From the NCBI RefSeq assembly GCF_000455125.1, contig NZ_AUWR01000008.1, forward strand, positions 372,001 to 436,000: 64,000 nt of DNA, given 5' to 3'. Below, in pieces: positions 10,137-22,470 of this stretch. Both the position numbers and the translations under genes were made by a program. Source of the stretch: Mycobacterium sp. UM_WGJ (GTDB lineage Bacteria > Actinomycetota > Actinomycetes > Mycobacteriales > Mycobacteriaceae). The notes beneath the pieces are model-generated. The model was not told where the DNA came from, made no database searches, and saw only the letters and a program-made list of their open reading frames with translations. Each line of letters opens with the position of its first letter. The stretch's first letter is position 1.

Positions 10137-12784
10137 GCCAGGCCTGCCAGACGCGCGGTGATCCGCTCCACCTCGTCGCGGGCCAGCTGTTGGCGGGCCC
10201 GGATCTTCTCGACCACAGCCTCGGGCGCCTTGCCCAGGAATTCGTCGTTGCCCAGCTTTGCCGAGGTGGCATCGAGGTCCTTGCGCGCGGTGGCCAAGTC
10301 CTTTTCCAAGCGGCGGCGTTCCGCGACGACGTCGACGGTGCCCGAGGTGTCCAGTTCGACGACGACGGTGCTCGTCTTGGCACCGGCGCCGAGCCTTACC
10401 TCGACGGTGGCCGAGGGCGCGAAGTCCTGTCCCGGCTCGGTCAGCCAGGCCTGGGACGCCACCGCGGCCACCTGGGTGGCCAGGTCGGCATCCTCGATGC
10501 CGGTCAGCCGGGCCGGGACCTTCTGCCGGTCACGCAGACCCTGGTCGCTGCGGAACCGGCGCACCTCGGTCACCAGCTTCTGCATGTCGGTGATCCGTTG
10601 CGCGGCCACCTGGTCCAAGGCGATGCCCGACGGGGCCGGCCAATCCGCGATCACCAGCGACTCTGCACCGGTGAGCTCCTGCCACAGAGTTTCGGTGACG
10701 AAGGGGATCACCGGGTGCAACAGCCGCAACAGGGTGTCGAGCACCGCCGCGAGCACGGCCGTGGTGTGGGTCAGCCCCTGCCCCAGCTGAGTCTTGGCCA
10801 ATTCGACGTACCAGTCGCAGAACTCGTCCCAGGCGAAGTGATACAGCGCCTCGCACGCCCGTCCGAACTCGTAGCCCTCGAACGCCGAATCTACTTCGGC
10901 ACGAACCTCTTCCAGGCGCCCCAGGATCCAGCGGTCGGCGTCGGTCAGTTCCTCCACCGGTGGCAGCGGCGCCGGCGAGGCGCCGTTCATCAGGGCGAAC
11001 CGTGTCGCGTTGAACAGCTTGGTGACGAAGTTCCGCGACGCGCGGGCATGGTCCTCACCGATCGACAGGTCACTGCCGGGGCTCGCCCCGCGGGCCAGGG
11101 TGAACCGCAGGGCGTCGGCGCCGAACATCTCCACCCAGTCCAGCGGGTCGATCCCGTTACCGCGGGACTTGCTCATCTTGCGACCGTGCTCGTCACGGAT
11201 CAGGCCGTGCAGGAACACATTGCGGAACGGAACCTTGCCCTCGGGCAACGCGGCGTCGCCGCCGACAAAGGTGCCGAACATCATCATCCGGGCGACCCAG
11301 AAGAACAGGATGTCGTAGCCGGTCACCAAAACGCTTGTCGGATAGAACTTCTCCAGCTCAGGCGTGGCGTCCGGCCAGCCCATCGTGGAGAACGGCCACA
11401 ACGCCGAGGAGAACCAGGTGTCCAGCACGTCGGGGTCCTGCTCCCAGCCCTCCGGTGGGGTCTCATCCGGTCCGACGCAGACCTTCTCGCCGTTGGGCCC
11501 GTGCCAGATCGGGATGCGGTGCCCCCACCACAGCTGCCGGGAAATGCACCAGTCGTGCATGTCGTCAACCCAGCCGAACCAGCGCGGCTCCAGGCTCTTG
11601 GGATGGATGACCGTGTCTCCGTTGCGGACCGCGTCACCGGCGGCCTTGGCCAGCGAGGAGACGTCGACCCACCACTGCATGGACAGCCGCGGTTCGATGA
11701 CCTCGCCGCTGCGATCGGAATGCCCGACGCTGTGCACGTAGGGACGCTTCTCGGCGACGATGCGGCCTTGCGCGGCCAGCGCTTCACGCACCGCGACCCG
11801 GGCCTCGAACCGGTCCATGTTGTCGAACTGTGTTCCGGTGCCGGTGATCCGGGCGCGTTCGTCGAGGATCGTCGGCATCTCCAGCTGGTGACGCAGGCCG
11901 ATCTCGAAGTCGTTGGGATCGTGGGCGGGGGTGACTTTGACCGCGCCGGTGCCGAATTCGGGGTCGACGTGCGCATCGGCGACCACAGCGATCTGTCGTT
12001 CCAGGAACGGGTGCGGCAGGAAGCTGCCCACCAGTTCGCGGTACCGGTCGTCGTCGGGATGCACCGCGATCGCGGTGTCACCGAGCATGGTTTCCAGCCG
12101 GGTGGTGGCCACCACGATATGGGGCTCGGCGTCATCGAGTGAGCCGTAGCGGAACGACACCAGCTCGCCCTCGATGTCTTCGTATTTGACCTCGAGATCG
12201 CTGATTGCGGTCTGAAGCACGGGCGACCAGTTGACCAGTCGCTCGGCCTGATAGATCAGCCCGGCGTCGTAGAGCCGCTTGAAGATGGTGCGGACCGCCC
12301 GCGACAGGCCGTCGTCCATGGTGAAGCGTTCACGGCTCCAGTCCACACCGTCGCCGAGCCGGCGCATCTGGCCGCCGATGGTGCCACCGGACTCCCGCTT
12401 CCAGTCCCACACCTTCTCGATGAACAGTTCGCGGCCGAAGTCTTGCTTGCTCTTGCCGTCGGCGGCGAGCTGGCGTTCCACCACGCTCTGGGTGGCGATG
12501 CCGGCGTGGTCCATGCCCGGCAGCCACAACACCTCGTAGCCCTGCATCCGCTTACGACGGGTCAGCACGTCCATCAGGGTGTGGTCGAGCGCATGCCCCA
12601 TGTGCAGGCTGCCGGTGACGTTCGGCGGGGGCAGCACGATCGAATAGCCGGGCTTATCGCTGGTCGGATTCGCGGTGAAGTAGCCGGCATCCACCCAACG
12701 CTGGTAGATCGCGTCCTCTACCGCACCCGGCTCCCATGACTTGGGTAGGTGATCGGTGTCGGCGGCGTTGGGAGTGTCAGTCAC
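10133..12784 (-). CDS. valS: Valyl-tRNA synthetase
   Basis: Charges tRNA-Val. The 883-residue class I synthetase has [15 protein letters not shown] (HIGH motif, near residue 50), a CP1 editing domain, the KMSKSRGN signature, an anticodon-binding helical domain and a C-terminal coiled-coil with repeated [14 protein letters not shown]-type heptads. It is the first gene of the valS-folC-DUF4233 operon. Confidence 0.97.
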   Translation of the reverse strand: MTDTPNAADTDHLPKSWEPGAVEDAIYQRWVDAGYFTANPTSDKPGYSIVLPPPNVTGSLHMGHALDHTLMDVLTRRKRMQGYEVLWLPGMDHAGIATQSVVERQLAADGKSKQDFGRELFIEKVWDWKRESGGTIGGQMRRLGDGVDWSRERFTMDDGLSRAVRTIFKRLYDAGLIYQAERLVNWSPVLQTAISDLEVKYEDIEGELVSFRYGSLDDAEPHIVVATTRLETMLGDTAIAVHPDDDRYRELVGSFLPHPFLERQIAVVADAHVDPEFGTGAVKVTPAHDPNDFEIGLRHQLEMPTILDERARITGTGTQFDNMDRFEARVAVREALAAQGRIVAEKRPYVHSVGHSDRSGEVIEPRLSMQWWVDVSSLAKAAGDAVRNGDTVIHPKSLEPRWFGWVDDMHDWCISRQLWWGHRIPIWHGPNGEKVCVGPDETPPEGWEQDPDVLDTWFSSALWPFSTMGWPDATPELEKFYPTSVLVTGYDILFFWVARMMMFGTFVGGDAALPEGKVPFRNVFLHGLIRDEHGRKMSKSRGNGIDPLDWVEMFGADALRFTLARGASPGSDLSIGEDHARASRNFVTKLFNATRFALMNGASPAPLPPVEELTDADRWILGRLEEVRAEVDSAFEGYEFGRACEALYHFAWDEFCDWYVELAKTQLGQGLTHTTAVLAAVLDTLLRLLHPVIPFVTETLWQELTGAESLVIADWPAPSGIALDQVAAQRITDMQKLVTEVRRFRSDQGLRDRQKVPARLTGIEDADLATQVAAVASQAWLTEPGQDFAPSATVEVRLGAGAKTSTVVVELDTSGTVDVVAERRRLEKDLATARKDLDATSAKLGNDEFLGKAPEAVVEKIRARQQLARDEVERITARLAGLA

Positions 12785-12808
12785 CGGTCAATTCTAGGAA
12801 TGCCTGCC

Positions 12809-12864
12809 GAGCAGTCGCGAAAGCCCCCGAATCCGGCACGATTCGGGGGCTTTCACGACTGCTC
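12809..12864 (-). terminator. Long hairpin terminator downstream of DUF937 gene
   Basis: Two 25-nt arms (12809-12833 and 12840-12864) are complementary with a single mismatch around a 6-nt loop; the core is GAAAGCCCCCGAATC. It sits directly after the DUF937 stop and before valS. No U-tract follows on the minus strand, so it would be an 'I-shaped' terminator of the kind common in mycobacteria. Confidence 0.75.
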
Positions 12865-12875
12865 ACGCAGGTGGG

Positions 12876-13466
12876 CTACTTCTTGCCGCCGAGCAGACCC
12901 CCGAGGATGTCGCCGATGGCGCCGCCGGTCTTGCCGCCGATCATGTTGCCCAGGATGCTGCCCATCGACTGGTTCTTGGCGGCACCGCCACCGGCCATAC
13001 CGCCCAGGATGCTGCCCAGGACGTCACCGAGGCCGCCACCGGAGGCTTGTTCCTGGGCCGGCTCGGCCTTCTGGCCGCTGAGCTGCTTGCCGATGTAGGC
13101 GAGCACGATCGGCGCGATGATCGGCAGCAGCTTCTGCAGTAGGTCGTTGTTGCCCGCGCCGGCACCCGAGAGCGCCGACGCGACCTGGCTGGTGTCGTTG
13201 CCGCCGAAGATGGTGGAGATCACCTGCTGGCCTTCGGACTGACTGGCGCCCAGCGCGTTGTCCAGCAGTCCCTGCGCCGCGAAGGTCGAGGCGGTGTTGA
13301 CGATGCTGTTGGCCTGACCCGGGTCTTGGGCGTTCTGACTCAGCCCGCCGACCAGCACCGGCACCAGGGTTCGGATGGTGCTGTCCACTTCACCCGCGTC
13401 AGCGCCGAGCTGGTTGGCGATGTCCTGGATGGGGATCTGAGCGAAAAGATCGTCGAGACCGGCCAT
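12876..13466 (-). CDS. DUF937 family protein with Gly-rich tail
   Basis: A 196-residue protein. The ATG at 13466 is preferred because AAGGTGG precedes it. The N-terminal part (MAGLDDLFAQIPIQDIANQLG) is typical of DUF937, which has alternating helical repeats; the last 50 residues are Gly/Ile/Leu/Met-rich segments such as DVLGSILGGMAGG and GAIGDILGGLLGG. There is no signal peptide. The gene stands alone between two strong hairpins and has no counterpart at this place in the M. tuberculosis order. Function is unknown. Confidence 0.75.
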   Translation of the reverse strand: MAGLDDLFAQIPIQDIANQLGADAGEVDSTIRTLVPVLVGGLSQNAQDPGQANSIVNTASTFAAQGLLDNALGASQSEGQQVISTIFGGNDTSQVASALSGAGAGNNDLLQKLLPIIAPIVLAYIGKQLSGQKAEPAQEQASGGGLGDVLGSILGGMAGGGAAKNQSMGSILGNMIGGKTGGAIGDILGGLLGGKK

Positions 13467-13562
13467 GAGATTCCACCTTCGTTGCTGGGTGCCGCTAGGG
13501 CAGCGGTCGAAAATGACATTAGCGGAAAGATCAGTGGCCGGCACCGAACAATTGAGCGCCGA

Positions 13563-14819
13563 TCAACGCAGCCGGGAGACCTCCAGGGTCACTCCCGCCG
13601 CAGGCAGTCTGGCCAGCAGCACATCGCCCATCGCGGCCGCCGGGGTGAGCACACCGTAGTGGTCCGACAGGGCGTCACGGTCCAGCGCCAGCGCCAGCGC
13701 GCTCTCGCCCAGCAGCACCGAAGTGGCCTGGTAGCCGGGGTCGCCCTGCTGCGCCATATCCGCGCGGTAGCGGGCTCCGCTGCTGGTGGTCGTATACGTC
13801 TCGATGCGGTAGTAACCGTTCTCGCGGCGGCTGCGGCTGGGCCCAGTGCCCGGCTTGGGCAACACCCGCTCCAGCAGTCCGGCCGGAACGAGCCCCAAGA
13901 GCTGGCCGCCGGCCCCGAAGGTCACCTTGCCCATCCCGGTCGCCAACCCAGACAGCACCGGTGCCGCGGCCGACGACCCAGCGCTCATGTGCTCGGCGTA
14001 GCGGAACCGGCGCCCGTAGGCCCAGTCGAGCAGTCCGTTGCTGCGTCGCACGATCCGGGTGTTGACGGGCGCCATGGCGAAGCCGGCGGTCCAGATTCCG
14101 TCCAGTTCCGGTGCGATGTCGCGACCCCGCCGCCACGACAGGTCCGGCTCGGGGCCCAGTCGGGGTTCGGCGGACCGATCGGAGCTGAGCGTGTGGGGAT
14201 CGTTCAGCAGCCGTCGGGCTTCCGGGTCCTTGGCGGCAGCGCTCAGGACCTCGACCATCGAGGCCAGCGTGCCGCCGGACACCCCGGCGGAGAAACCTCG
14301 CACCACGTAGTCGGTGTCGAGCAGGTCGCCCGTGCCGTCGTCGCGGGCGGCCCGATACAGGGCATACACGCTCATGTCCGACGGAAGGGAGTCGAAGCCG
14401 CAGGCGTGCACGATACGGGCGCCGTTATCGGCGGCCTCCTTGTGGTGCCGATCGATGCTCTCCCGCACGAACAGCGCCTCGCCGGTGAGGTCCACGTAGT
14501 CGGTGCCCGCCGCGGCGCAGGCCGCGACCAGGGGCATGCCGTAGCGGGTGTAGGGGCCGACGGTGGTGATCACCACCCGGGTGCGGGCCGCCATCGCCTC
14601 CAGGGTTGCCGGTTTACCGGCGTCGGCCACCACGATCGGCCAGTCTTGGGCCGGCGATCCGAGGCCGTCGCGGACTTCACGCAGCCGTTCCGCGGAACGG
14701 CCGGCCAGCCCGATCCGGGCGGCGCCGCCGGCGCGGGCCAGATATTGGGCGGTCAGCTTCCCTGCGAAACCGGTGGCTCCATAGAGGATGATGTCGAGCT
14801 CACGAGGCGTTTCAGGCAC
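13563..14819 (-). CDS. Saccharopine dehydrogenase-like / trans-acting enoyl reductase family
   Basis: A 418-residue NAD(P)-binding protein beginning with a Rossmann motif (LDIILYGATGFAGKLTAQYL) and a long C-terminal part with hydrophobic stretches. It matches the Rv2449c position and the family containing the trans-acting enoyl reductase of phthiocerol/phenolic lipid synthesis. There are no polyketide synthase genes nearby, so a lipid-reductase role is family inference only. The start codon lies 92 bp after the rpf stop, with a strong terminator hairpin between. Confidence 0.8.
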   Translation of the reverse strand: MPETPRELDIILYGATGFAGKLTAQYLARAGGAARIGLAGRSAERLREVRDGLGSPAQDWPIVVADAGKPATLEAMAARTRVVITTVGPYTRYGMPLVAACAAAGTDYVDLTGEALFVRESIDRHHKEAADNGARIVHACGFDSLPSDMSVYALYRAARDDGTGDLLDTDYVVRGFSAGVSGGTLASMVEVLSAAAKDPEARRLLNDPHTLSSDRSAEPRLGPEPDLSWRRGRDIAPELDGIWTAGFAMAPVNTRIVRRSNGLLDWAYGRRFRYAEHMSAGSSAAAPVLSGLATGMGKVTFGAGGQLLGLVPAGLLERVLPKPGTGPSRSRRENGYYRIETYTTTSSGARYRADMAQQGDPGYQATSVLLGESALALALDRDALSDHYGVLTPAAAMGDVLLARLPAAGVTLEVSRLR

Positions 14820-14857
14820 GTCACCGACGCTACTCGGTCAGGAATGCGGTCCGACGG

Positions 14858-14890
14858 CGACGGCGCCGGGCTGCTCGCCCGGCGCCGTCG
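14858..14890 (-). terminator. GC-rich hairpin terminator after rpf
   Basis: A perfect stem of at least 13 bp (GACGGCGCCGGGC paired with its complement, 14859-14871 and 14877-14889) encloses a 5-nt loop, with one further pair outside. It starts 22 bp after the rpf stop and would end rpf transcription. No U-tract is present. Confidence 0.7.
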
Positions 14891-14911
14891 TCGATAGCGC
14901 GACAGGGATGG

Positions 14912-15571
<660 letters not shown>

Positions 15572-15621
15572 TCAGCGCCGCCTTGAGCAGTTCCGCCGAT
15601 GCGGCGGCACGCATCCGCGAG

Positions 15622-15637
15622 CGTGAGTCAGATCACG
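15622..15637. promoter_or_regulatory. Crp/GlxR-type operator upstream of rpf
   Basis: The palindrome GTGA-N6-TCAC, flanked by C and G, matches the core of the actinobacterial Crp consensus TGTGAN6TCACA. It lies upstream of the predicted rpf promoter. Crp control of rpfA is known in M. tuberculosis; extending it to this rpf gene is inference. Confidence 0.45.
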
Positions 15638-15639
15638 AG

Positions 15640-16076
15640 GTTTTTGTGGGCTGGACCACTGGAAATGAGGAGATTTGCGGGCGTCTACATCGACCGCCGC
15701 AGGGAGGATCGAATGCTACAGGAGCCTCAGCAACACCAGCTGCCCCACTTGTCGCAGGTCAGCTGACCGGAGCCGGCCGACGCACCCCGAGCAGGCGAAA
15801 GGTTCCCGGATACCGCGCTGACATGCGATTGACCAGGCGGCATTCACGCTGCAACTCAGCCCGGCCCGGCATTACTCACCCGCCGAGGCGCCAAGCCAAT
15901 TGCCTTGCGCTACAAGCGGTTCCGGACCACCAGAACAGAGCGGTCACCTTTCAATGCCGCACTGTGCCAATAATTTTTCCATCTCAATACAGATAATATG
16001 ACGGCATATTTCGCTATCCGTCAGTACCGAATCGTGCCGTATTTATGGTTCGAAATCATATTTGCTGATGCGCGAC
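15640..16076. other. Intergenic region without a supported gene, AT-rich end
   Basis: No convincing coding sequence. The first part holds a tiny plus-strand open frame (15665-15766) with an AGGGAGGA sequence inside it. The last 130 bp, next to the mobA stop, are markedly AT-rich compared with the surroundings, as seen at nucleoid-protein binding sites or at scars of lost genes. Confidence 0.4.
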
Positions 16077-16649
16077 TCAGTGCAGCCCGCTGAGGTCGTC
16101 CGGAGAGTTGAGATTGGCCAGCGGAGACGCGTCGGACACGATGATCCGCCGGACCTCGACCACCTCGATCAACGCGCCCACTCGGCGTTCTCCGGCAGCC
16201 ACCAAGTCGGCGACTGTGTCGGCCAGGGCGGTGCGATACACCGCGGCCAGATAGTGGTCTCGCTCAGCGTGCGGCAATACGACGTCGGCCGCGGAAGAAG
16301 TCAGTGCGTCGATCAAATCTGTTGTCAGAAAAGGCATGTCGACCGCGCAGACGAAGGCGCGCTGGGCGCCGGCGCGTGCCGCGGCCCGCAACCCCAGCCC
16401 GATTGCGGGCAACGGACCCAGCCCTGGCACTTCGTCGCGCAGTACCTGCGCAGCAAGCTCGGGCAGCAGCTGGCCCTCCGCGGCCACCACGAAGACGGGA
16501 TCGCAACGCTGCGCCAGCACCGAGACCTGGTGTTGCACCAATGTCAGACCGACGAACCTGCCCGGCACAGTCAGCGTGGCCTTATCGCGGCCCATCCGGC
16601 GCGATGCCCCGCCGGCCAGCACGACACCGGCCAACCGACCGGCATTCAT
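16077..16649 (-). CDS. mobA: Molybdenum cofactor guanylyltransferase
   Basis: Transfers GMP to molybdopterin to make the MGD cofactor. The 190-residue protein starts MNAGRLAGVVLAGGASRRMG followed by RDK, the nucleotide-binding signature of MobA, and has the AVDMPFLT metal-binding block. The ATG at 16649 lies 4 bp after the korB stop, so it is in the korA-korB-mobA operon; a longer in-frame reading over korB is a shadow. It ends in an AT-rich gap. Confidence 0.93.
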   Translation of the reverse strand: MNAGRLAGVVLAGGASRRMGRDKATLTVPGRFVGLTLVQHQVSVLAQRCDPVFVVAAEGQLLPELAAQVLRDEVPGLGPLPAIGLGLRAAARAGAQRAFVCAVDMPFLTTDLIDALTSSAADVVLPHAERDHYLAAVYRTALADTVADLVAAGERRVGALIEVVEVRRIIVSDASPLANLNSPDDLSGLH

Positions 16650-16653
16650 GGCG

Positions 16654-17735
<1,082 letters not shown>

Positions 17736-17739
<4 letters not shown>

Positions 17740-19691
17740 GAGTTCGCTCCTGCTGTACCCGCAATGGTGACCGCCGCGGCCCTGGCCAGCGACGCCTTCT
17801 CGTTCTCCCGGTCGGCCAGCGTGCCGGCCAGCGCGTCGTCGATGATCCCCTCGACCTCATCGGCCAGGAATGCCTGGCCGGTCACCTTGGTCACCGACTG
17901 GATATCGACCAGGTAGCGGCCGCGCAGCAGCAGCGCCAACTGGCCCAGGTTCATCTCCGGCAGCACCACCTTGGGGTAGCGCCGCAGCACCTCACCCAGG
18001 TTGGCCGGCAGCGGGTTGAGGTTGCGCAGGTGCGCCTGCGCAACCTTGACGCCGCCCCGCCGGACCCGCCGGCAGGCCTCGGCGATCGGGCCGTAGGAAC
18101 TGCCCCAGCCCAGCATCAGCAGCTCGGCGTCCCCGGACGGGTCGTCGACGACCAGGTCGGGAACCTTGATGCCGTCGATCTTGGCCTGACGCAGCCGAAC
18201 CATCAGATCGTGGTTGGCCGGCTCGTAGGAGATCGCCCCGGAGCCGTTGGCCTTTTCCAGGCCACCGATCCGGTGCTCCAGGCCCGGGGTGCCGGGGATG
18301 GCGAACTGCCGGGCCAGGGTCTCCGGGTCGCGCGCGTACGGCGCGAAGTCCTCGCCGGCCTTGGCCAGGTTCTGGTCGATGGGCTCCATCGCGGCAACGT
18401 CCGGGATACGCCACGGCTCGGAACCGTTGGCGATCGCGCCGTCGGACAGCAGCACCACCGGGGTGCGGTAGGTCACCGCGATCCGGACCGCCTCGATGGC
18501 CGCGTCGAAGCAGTCCGACGGCGTGCACGGCGCCACAACCGCCACCGGCGACTCACCGTTGCGTCCGTAGAGCGCCTGCATCAGGTCGGCCTGCTCGGTC
18601 TTGGTGGGCAGGCCGGTGGACGGGCCGCCGCGCTGGACGTTGATCAGCAGCAGCGGCAGCTCGGTCATCACCGCCAGGCCCAGCGCCTCGGCCTTGAGCG
18701 CCAAGCCGGGACCGGACGTGCTGGTGACGCCCAGTGCGCCGCCGTACGAGGCGCCGATCGCCGCACCGATGCCGGCGATCTCGTCCTCGGCCTGGAAGGT
18801 CAGCACGTTGAAGTTCTTGTACTTCGACAACTCGTGCAGGATGTCCGAGGCCGGGGTGATCGGGTAGGTCCCCAGCACCACCTGGGTGTCGGCCAGCTGA
18901 CCGGCGACGATCACGCCGTAGGCCATCGCGGTGTTGCCCGAGATCTGGCGGTACTCGCCTGCCGGCAGCTTGGCCGGGGCGATTTCGTAGGTGGTGCCGA
19001 ACGCCTCGGTGGTCTCGCCGTAGTTCCAGCCCGCCTTCAGCGCCAGGACGTTGGCGTCGGCCACGTCGGGCTTCTTGGCGAACTTCTCGCGGATGAAGCG
19101 CTCGCTGCTCTCCAGCTCCCGGCCGTACATCCAGGACAGCAGGCCCAGGGCGAACATGTTCTTGGCCCGGGCGCCGTCTTTCTTGGTCGCGCCGATGGCC
19201 TCGACCGCGCCGAGCGTCAGGGAGGTCATCGCGACCGGGACCACGACGTAGTCGGAGAGTTCTTCGGTCTCCAGCGGGTTGGTCTCGTAGCCGATCTTGG
19301 CCAGATTGCGCTTGGTGAACTCGTCGGAGTTGACGATCACCATGCCGCCGCGCGGCAGGTCCCCGATGTTGGCTTTCAGCGCCGCCGGGTTCATCGCCAC
19401 CAAGACGTCGGGGCGGTCACCGGCGGTGAGGATGTCGAAGTCGGCAATCTGAATCTGAAACGACGACACACCCGGCAGGGTGCCCTGAGGTGCGCGGATC
19501 TCGGCCGGGTAGTTCGGCTGGGTGGCCAGGTCGTTTCCGAACAGAGCCGCCTCAGAGGTGAAGCGATCGCCGGTGAGCTGCATACCGTCGCCGGAGTCAC
19601 CGGCGAAACGGATGACGACCTTCTCGAGTTTTTGGCGACCGGGTGCCGACCCGACTCCATTACCACTCGGCCCCACGGCCCCGCCTTCCAT
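17736..19691 (-). CDS. korA: 2-oxoacid:ferredoxin oxidoreductase, fused gamma-alpha subunit
   Basis: The ATG at 19691 with upstream GGTGGA gives 651 residues, close to M. tuberculosis KorA. The N-terminal gamma domain starts VVIRFAGDSGDGMQLTGD (about 20-210); the alpha domain follows, with TYPITPASDILHELSKY near 260 and a C-terminal Rossmann-like segment. Together with KorB it forms the CoA-dependent oxidoreductase supporting the TCA cycle and reverse carboxylation. It lies 271 bp downstream of the clpX stop; that gap carries no gene and is relatively AT-rich. Confidence 0.95.
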
Positions 19692-19962
19692 CACTGTCCA
19701 CCCGGGCCGTCCAGCACGGCTGGCGCACCCACAAGTTTTTCTGTCACTGGCAGTACCGATTATTGCACCGCTCTTATAGACCATACGACGCCACACCGTG
19801 TCGAAATTCGGGTTACTCAGTGTTAAATGTCGATGTCACACCACGGTTCGCGGTCAACTTGAGCCAGAAATGTGGTTTTCATCACGTTCACTCGCACGCC
19901 AACTCTAAGAGAAGTCGGGTACTGGCGAGTAACTTTGTGCGGCGACGAGCGCCGCCCCCGGA

Positions 19963-21246
19963 TCAGGCGGTCTTGTCGCGACGCTCGCCGCGGGATGCCT
20001 TACGCGGCACGATGGTCGGCAACACGTTGTCCTGCACCGTTTCCTTGGTCACGACGACCTTGGCGACGTCGTTGCGGCTCGGGATGTCGTACATCACCGG
20101 TAGCAAGACTTCTTCCATGATCGCCCGCAGTCCGCGCGCGCCGGTGCCGCGGTGAATGGCCTGGTCCGCGATGGCCTCCAGCGCGTCCTGGCTGAACTCC
20201 AACTCCACCCCGTCCATCTCGAACAGTCGGGTGTACTGCTTGACGAGCGCGTTCTTGGGCTCGGACAGGATCTTGACCAGCGACTCCATGTCGAGGTTGG
20301 TCACCGAGGCCACCACCGGCAACCGGCCGATGAACTCGGGGATCAGACCGAACTTGATCAGGTCCTCGGGCATGACCTCGGCGAAGTGGTCGGTGGTGTC
20401 GATCTCGGCTTTGGACCGAACCTCCGCACCAAAGCCCAAGCCTCGCTTACCAACCCGGTCCGAGACGATCTTCTCCAAACCGGCGAACGCACCGGCGACG
20501 ATGAACAGCACGTTGGTGGTGTCGATCTGGATGAATTCCTGGTGCGGGTGCTTGCGACCGCCCTGCGGCGGAACCGAGGCCTGCGTGCCCTCCAGGATCT
20601 TCAGCAGCGCCTGCTGCACGCCCTCGCCGGAGACGTCGCGGGTGATCGACGGGTTTTCGCTCTTGCGGGCGATCTTGTCGACCTCGTCGATGTAGACGAT
20701 GCCGGTCTCGGCGCGCTTGACGTCATAGTCGGCCGCTTGAATCAGCTTGAGCAGAATGTTCTCGACGTCCTCACCCACGTAACCCGCTTCGGTCAGCGCG
20801 GTGGCGTCGGCGATCGCGAACGGCACGTTGAGCATCTTGGCCAAGGTCTGGGCCAGGTAGGTCTTGCCGCAGCCGGTGGGCCCGAGCATCAAGATGTTGG
20901 ACTTGGTCAGCTCAACCGGCTCACCGGAGCGCGAGTCGCGGCTCTTCTCGCCGGCCTGGATGCGCTTGTAGTGGTTGTAGACGGCCACCGCCAGCGTCCG
21001 CTTAGCCGTGTCCTGGCCGATGACGTAGCCCTCCAGGAACTCCCGGATCTCAGCAGGCTTGGGCAGTTCATCGAGCTTCACGTCGTCGGCGTCGGCCAAC
21101 TCCTCTTCGATGATCTCGTTGCACAGGTCGATGCACTCATCGCAGATGTATACGCCTGGACCTGCGATGAGCTTCTTGACCTGCTTCTGGCTCTTGCCGC
21201 AGAACGAACACTTCAGCAGGTCCCCGCCGTCTCCGATGCGCGCCAT
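19963..21246 (-). CDS. clpX: ATP-dependent Clp protease unfoldase ClpX
   Basis: AAA+ unfoldase feeding ClpP1P2. The 427-residue protein contains the N-terminal zinc-binding domain (CSFC…CDEC, residues 13-38), Walker [12 protein letters not shown], Walker [11 protein letters not shown], the ClpP-docking loop [10 protein letters not shown] and a C-terminal small domain. The clpP genes are 1.2 kb away on the same strand, separated by mmuM on the other strand, as in M. tuberculosis. Confidence 0.97.
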   Translation of the reverse strand: MARIGDGGDLLKCSFCGKSQKQVKKLIAGPGVYICDECIDLCNEIIEEELADADDVKLDELPKPAEIREFLEGYVIGQDTAKRTLAVAVYNHYKRIQAGEKSRDSRSGEPVELTKSNILMLGPTGCGKTYLAQTLAKMLNVPFAIADATALTEAGYVGEDVENILLKLIQAADYDVKRAETGIVYIDEVDKIARKSENPSITRDVSGEGVQQALLKILEGTQASVPPQGGRKHPHQEFIQIDTTNVLFIVAGAFAGLEKIVSDRVGKRGLGFGAEVRSKAEIDTTDHFAEVMPEDLIKFGLIPEFIGRLPVVASVTNLDMESLVKILSEPKNALVKQYTRLFEMDGVELEFSQDALEAIADQAIHRGTGARGLRAIMEEVLLPVMYDIPSRNDVAKVVVTKETVQDNVLPTIVPRKASRGERRDKTA

Positions 21247-21502
21247 AGTGCGTTAGGACCTACTTCCTGTTCGCCGTCTGTCGTCGGGGTGCCGGTGTCT
21301 GCTCCGACGCTACCCGTTCATTCCGGTGCGAGGCGACCGATAAGGCCGAATCGCGTCGTTGGTATTCATCACGGGCTCCGTCTGCCTGCCCCACGAAGAT
21401 ATAGCCCGAGCGCCAGAGCCGGCGTGTGACGCGCTGGCGTGGCGTGAGCGTTTCGGGGGCGTTACCCGGCTGTGAGACGGGCGGAGCCTTTCCAGCTCTA
21501 GA

Positions 21503-22444
21503 GTGGCAAACGTGGGGTTCGCCGTGCCCGACGATACCGTGCTGGTCGCCGATGGGGGGCTGGCGACGGAACTGGAAGCCCGCGGGGCCGACCTGTCCGA
21601 CCCGCTGTGGTCTGCCCGGTTGCTCGTTGAGGCACCCCGCGACATCGCGTCCGTGCATGCGGCCTTCCTGACCGCCGGCGCACAGATCGCGACGACCGCC
21701 AGCTACCAGGCAAGCTTCGAGGGGTTTGCCGCCCGCGGGATCGATCGCCGGGCAGCCGCTGGGCTGTTGCGCCGCAGCGTGGACCTGGCCCGCCAGGCCG
21801 GCGGCGAGCGTGCGCACTGGGTTGCGGCGTCGGTCGGCCCGTACGGCGCCGCTCGCGCCGACGGCTCGGAATACCGCGGCCGGTACGGACTTTCGGTCGG
21901 CCAACTGTCTGTGTGGCACCGGCCCCGGTTCGAGATCCTGGCCGACGCCGGCGCCGATCTGCTCGCGCTGGAGACCGTGCCGGACCTCGATGAGGCAGCG
22001 GCACTGGTGGGTCTGGTCCGGGAGACGGATGTGCCGGCCTGGCTCAGTTACACGATCGATGGCGCGCAAACCCGTGCCGGACAGCCCCTTGCCGAGGCCT
22101 TCGCGGTGGCCGCCGGTGTGCCGCAGATCGTCGCGGTGGGGGTCAACTGCTGCGCCCCCGAAGACGTCCTGCCGGCGATCGATATCGCCCACCAGGTCAC
22201 CGGCAAGCCGGTGATCGTGTACCCCAACAGCGGTGAGCGCTGGGACTCCGGGGAGTGGGTCGGACCGAAGCGGCTCTCGCCGGCGCTGGTGCCGCAATGG
22301 GTAGCCGCCGGAGCACGCATCGTGGGCGGTTGCTGCCGGGTCAGTCCGGCCGATATCACCGCGCTGGCGGCCGAAATACGCCGACCGGCCGTATTACGCC
22401 GAACGTGCACTCAGCGCGAAAATCCCAACGGAAATTCGCGCTGA
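21503..22444 (+). CDS. mmuM: Homocysteine S-methyltransferase
   Basis: Methylates homocysteine using S-methylmethionine or SAM. The roughly 313-residue protein has DGGLATELEARGADL near the start, and the zinc-binding cysteines in VGVNCCAPED and GGCCRVSP. GTG codons at 21503 and 21512 are both possible starts; there is no clear Shine-Dalgarno sequence. The last dozen codons run into a large inverted repeat (22399-22456) before convergent clpP2, so the C-terminus is probably not conserved. Confidence 0.92.
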   Translation: MANVGFAVPDDTVLVADGGLATELEARGADLSDPLWSARLLVEAPRDIASVHAAFLTAGAQIATTASYQASFEGFAARGIDRRAAAGLLRRSVDLARQAGGERAHWVAASVGPYGAARADGSEYRGRYGLSVGQLSVWHRPRFEILADAGADLLALETVPDLDEAAALVGLVRETDVPAWLSYTIDGAQTRAGQPLAEAFAVAAGVPQIVAVGVNCCAPEDVLPAIDIAHQVTGKPVIVYPNSGERWDSGEWVGPKRLSPALVPQWVAAGARIVGGCCRVSPADITALAAEIRRPAVLRRTCTQRENPNGNSR

Positions 22445-22456
22445 ATGCACGCTCGG
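22399..22456. repeat. 22-bp-arm inverted repeat between mmuM and clpP2
   Basis: Arms 22399-22420 and 22435-22456 are complementary with two mismatches; the inner 10 bp (TCAGCGCGAA) are perfect and the loop is 14 nt. It spans the mmuM stop codon and lies 14 bp from the clpP2 stop, so it can act as a bidirectional terminator for the convergent genes. It could also be a copy of a dispersed palindrome. Confidence 0.7.
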
Positions 22457-22470
22457 TGTTGCAGAAATAG

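Noticed and set aside
15583-15996. 137-codon plus-strand frame upstream of rpf
   Set aside because: Starts at a rare TTG with no ribosome-binding site, crosses the Crp site and the AT-rich patch, and has no protein-like pattern.
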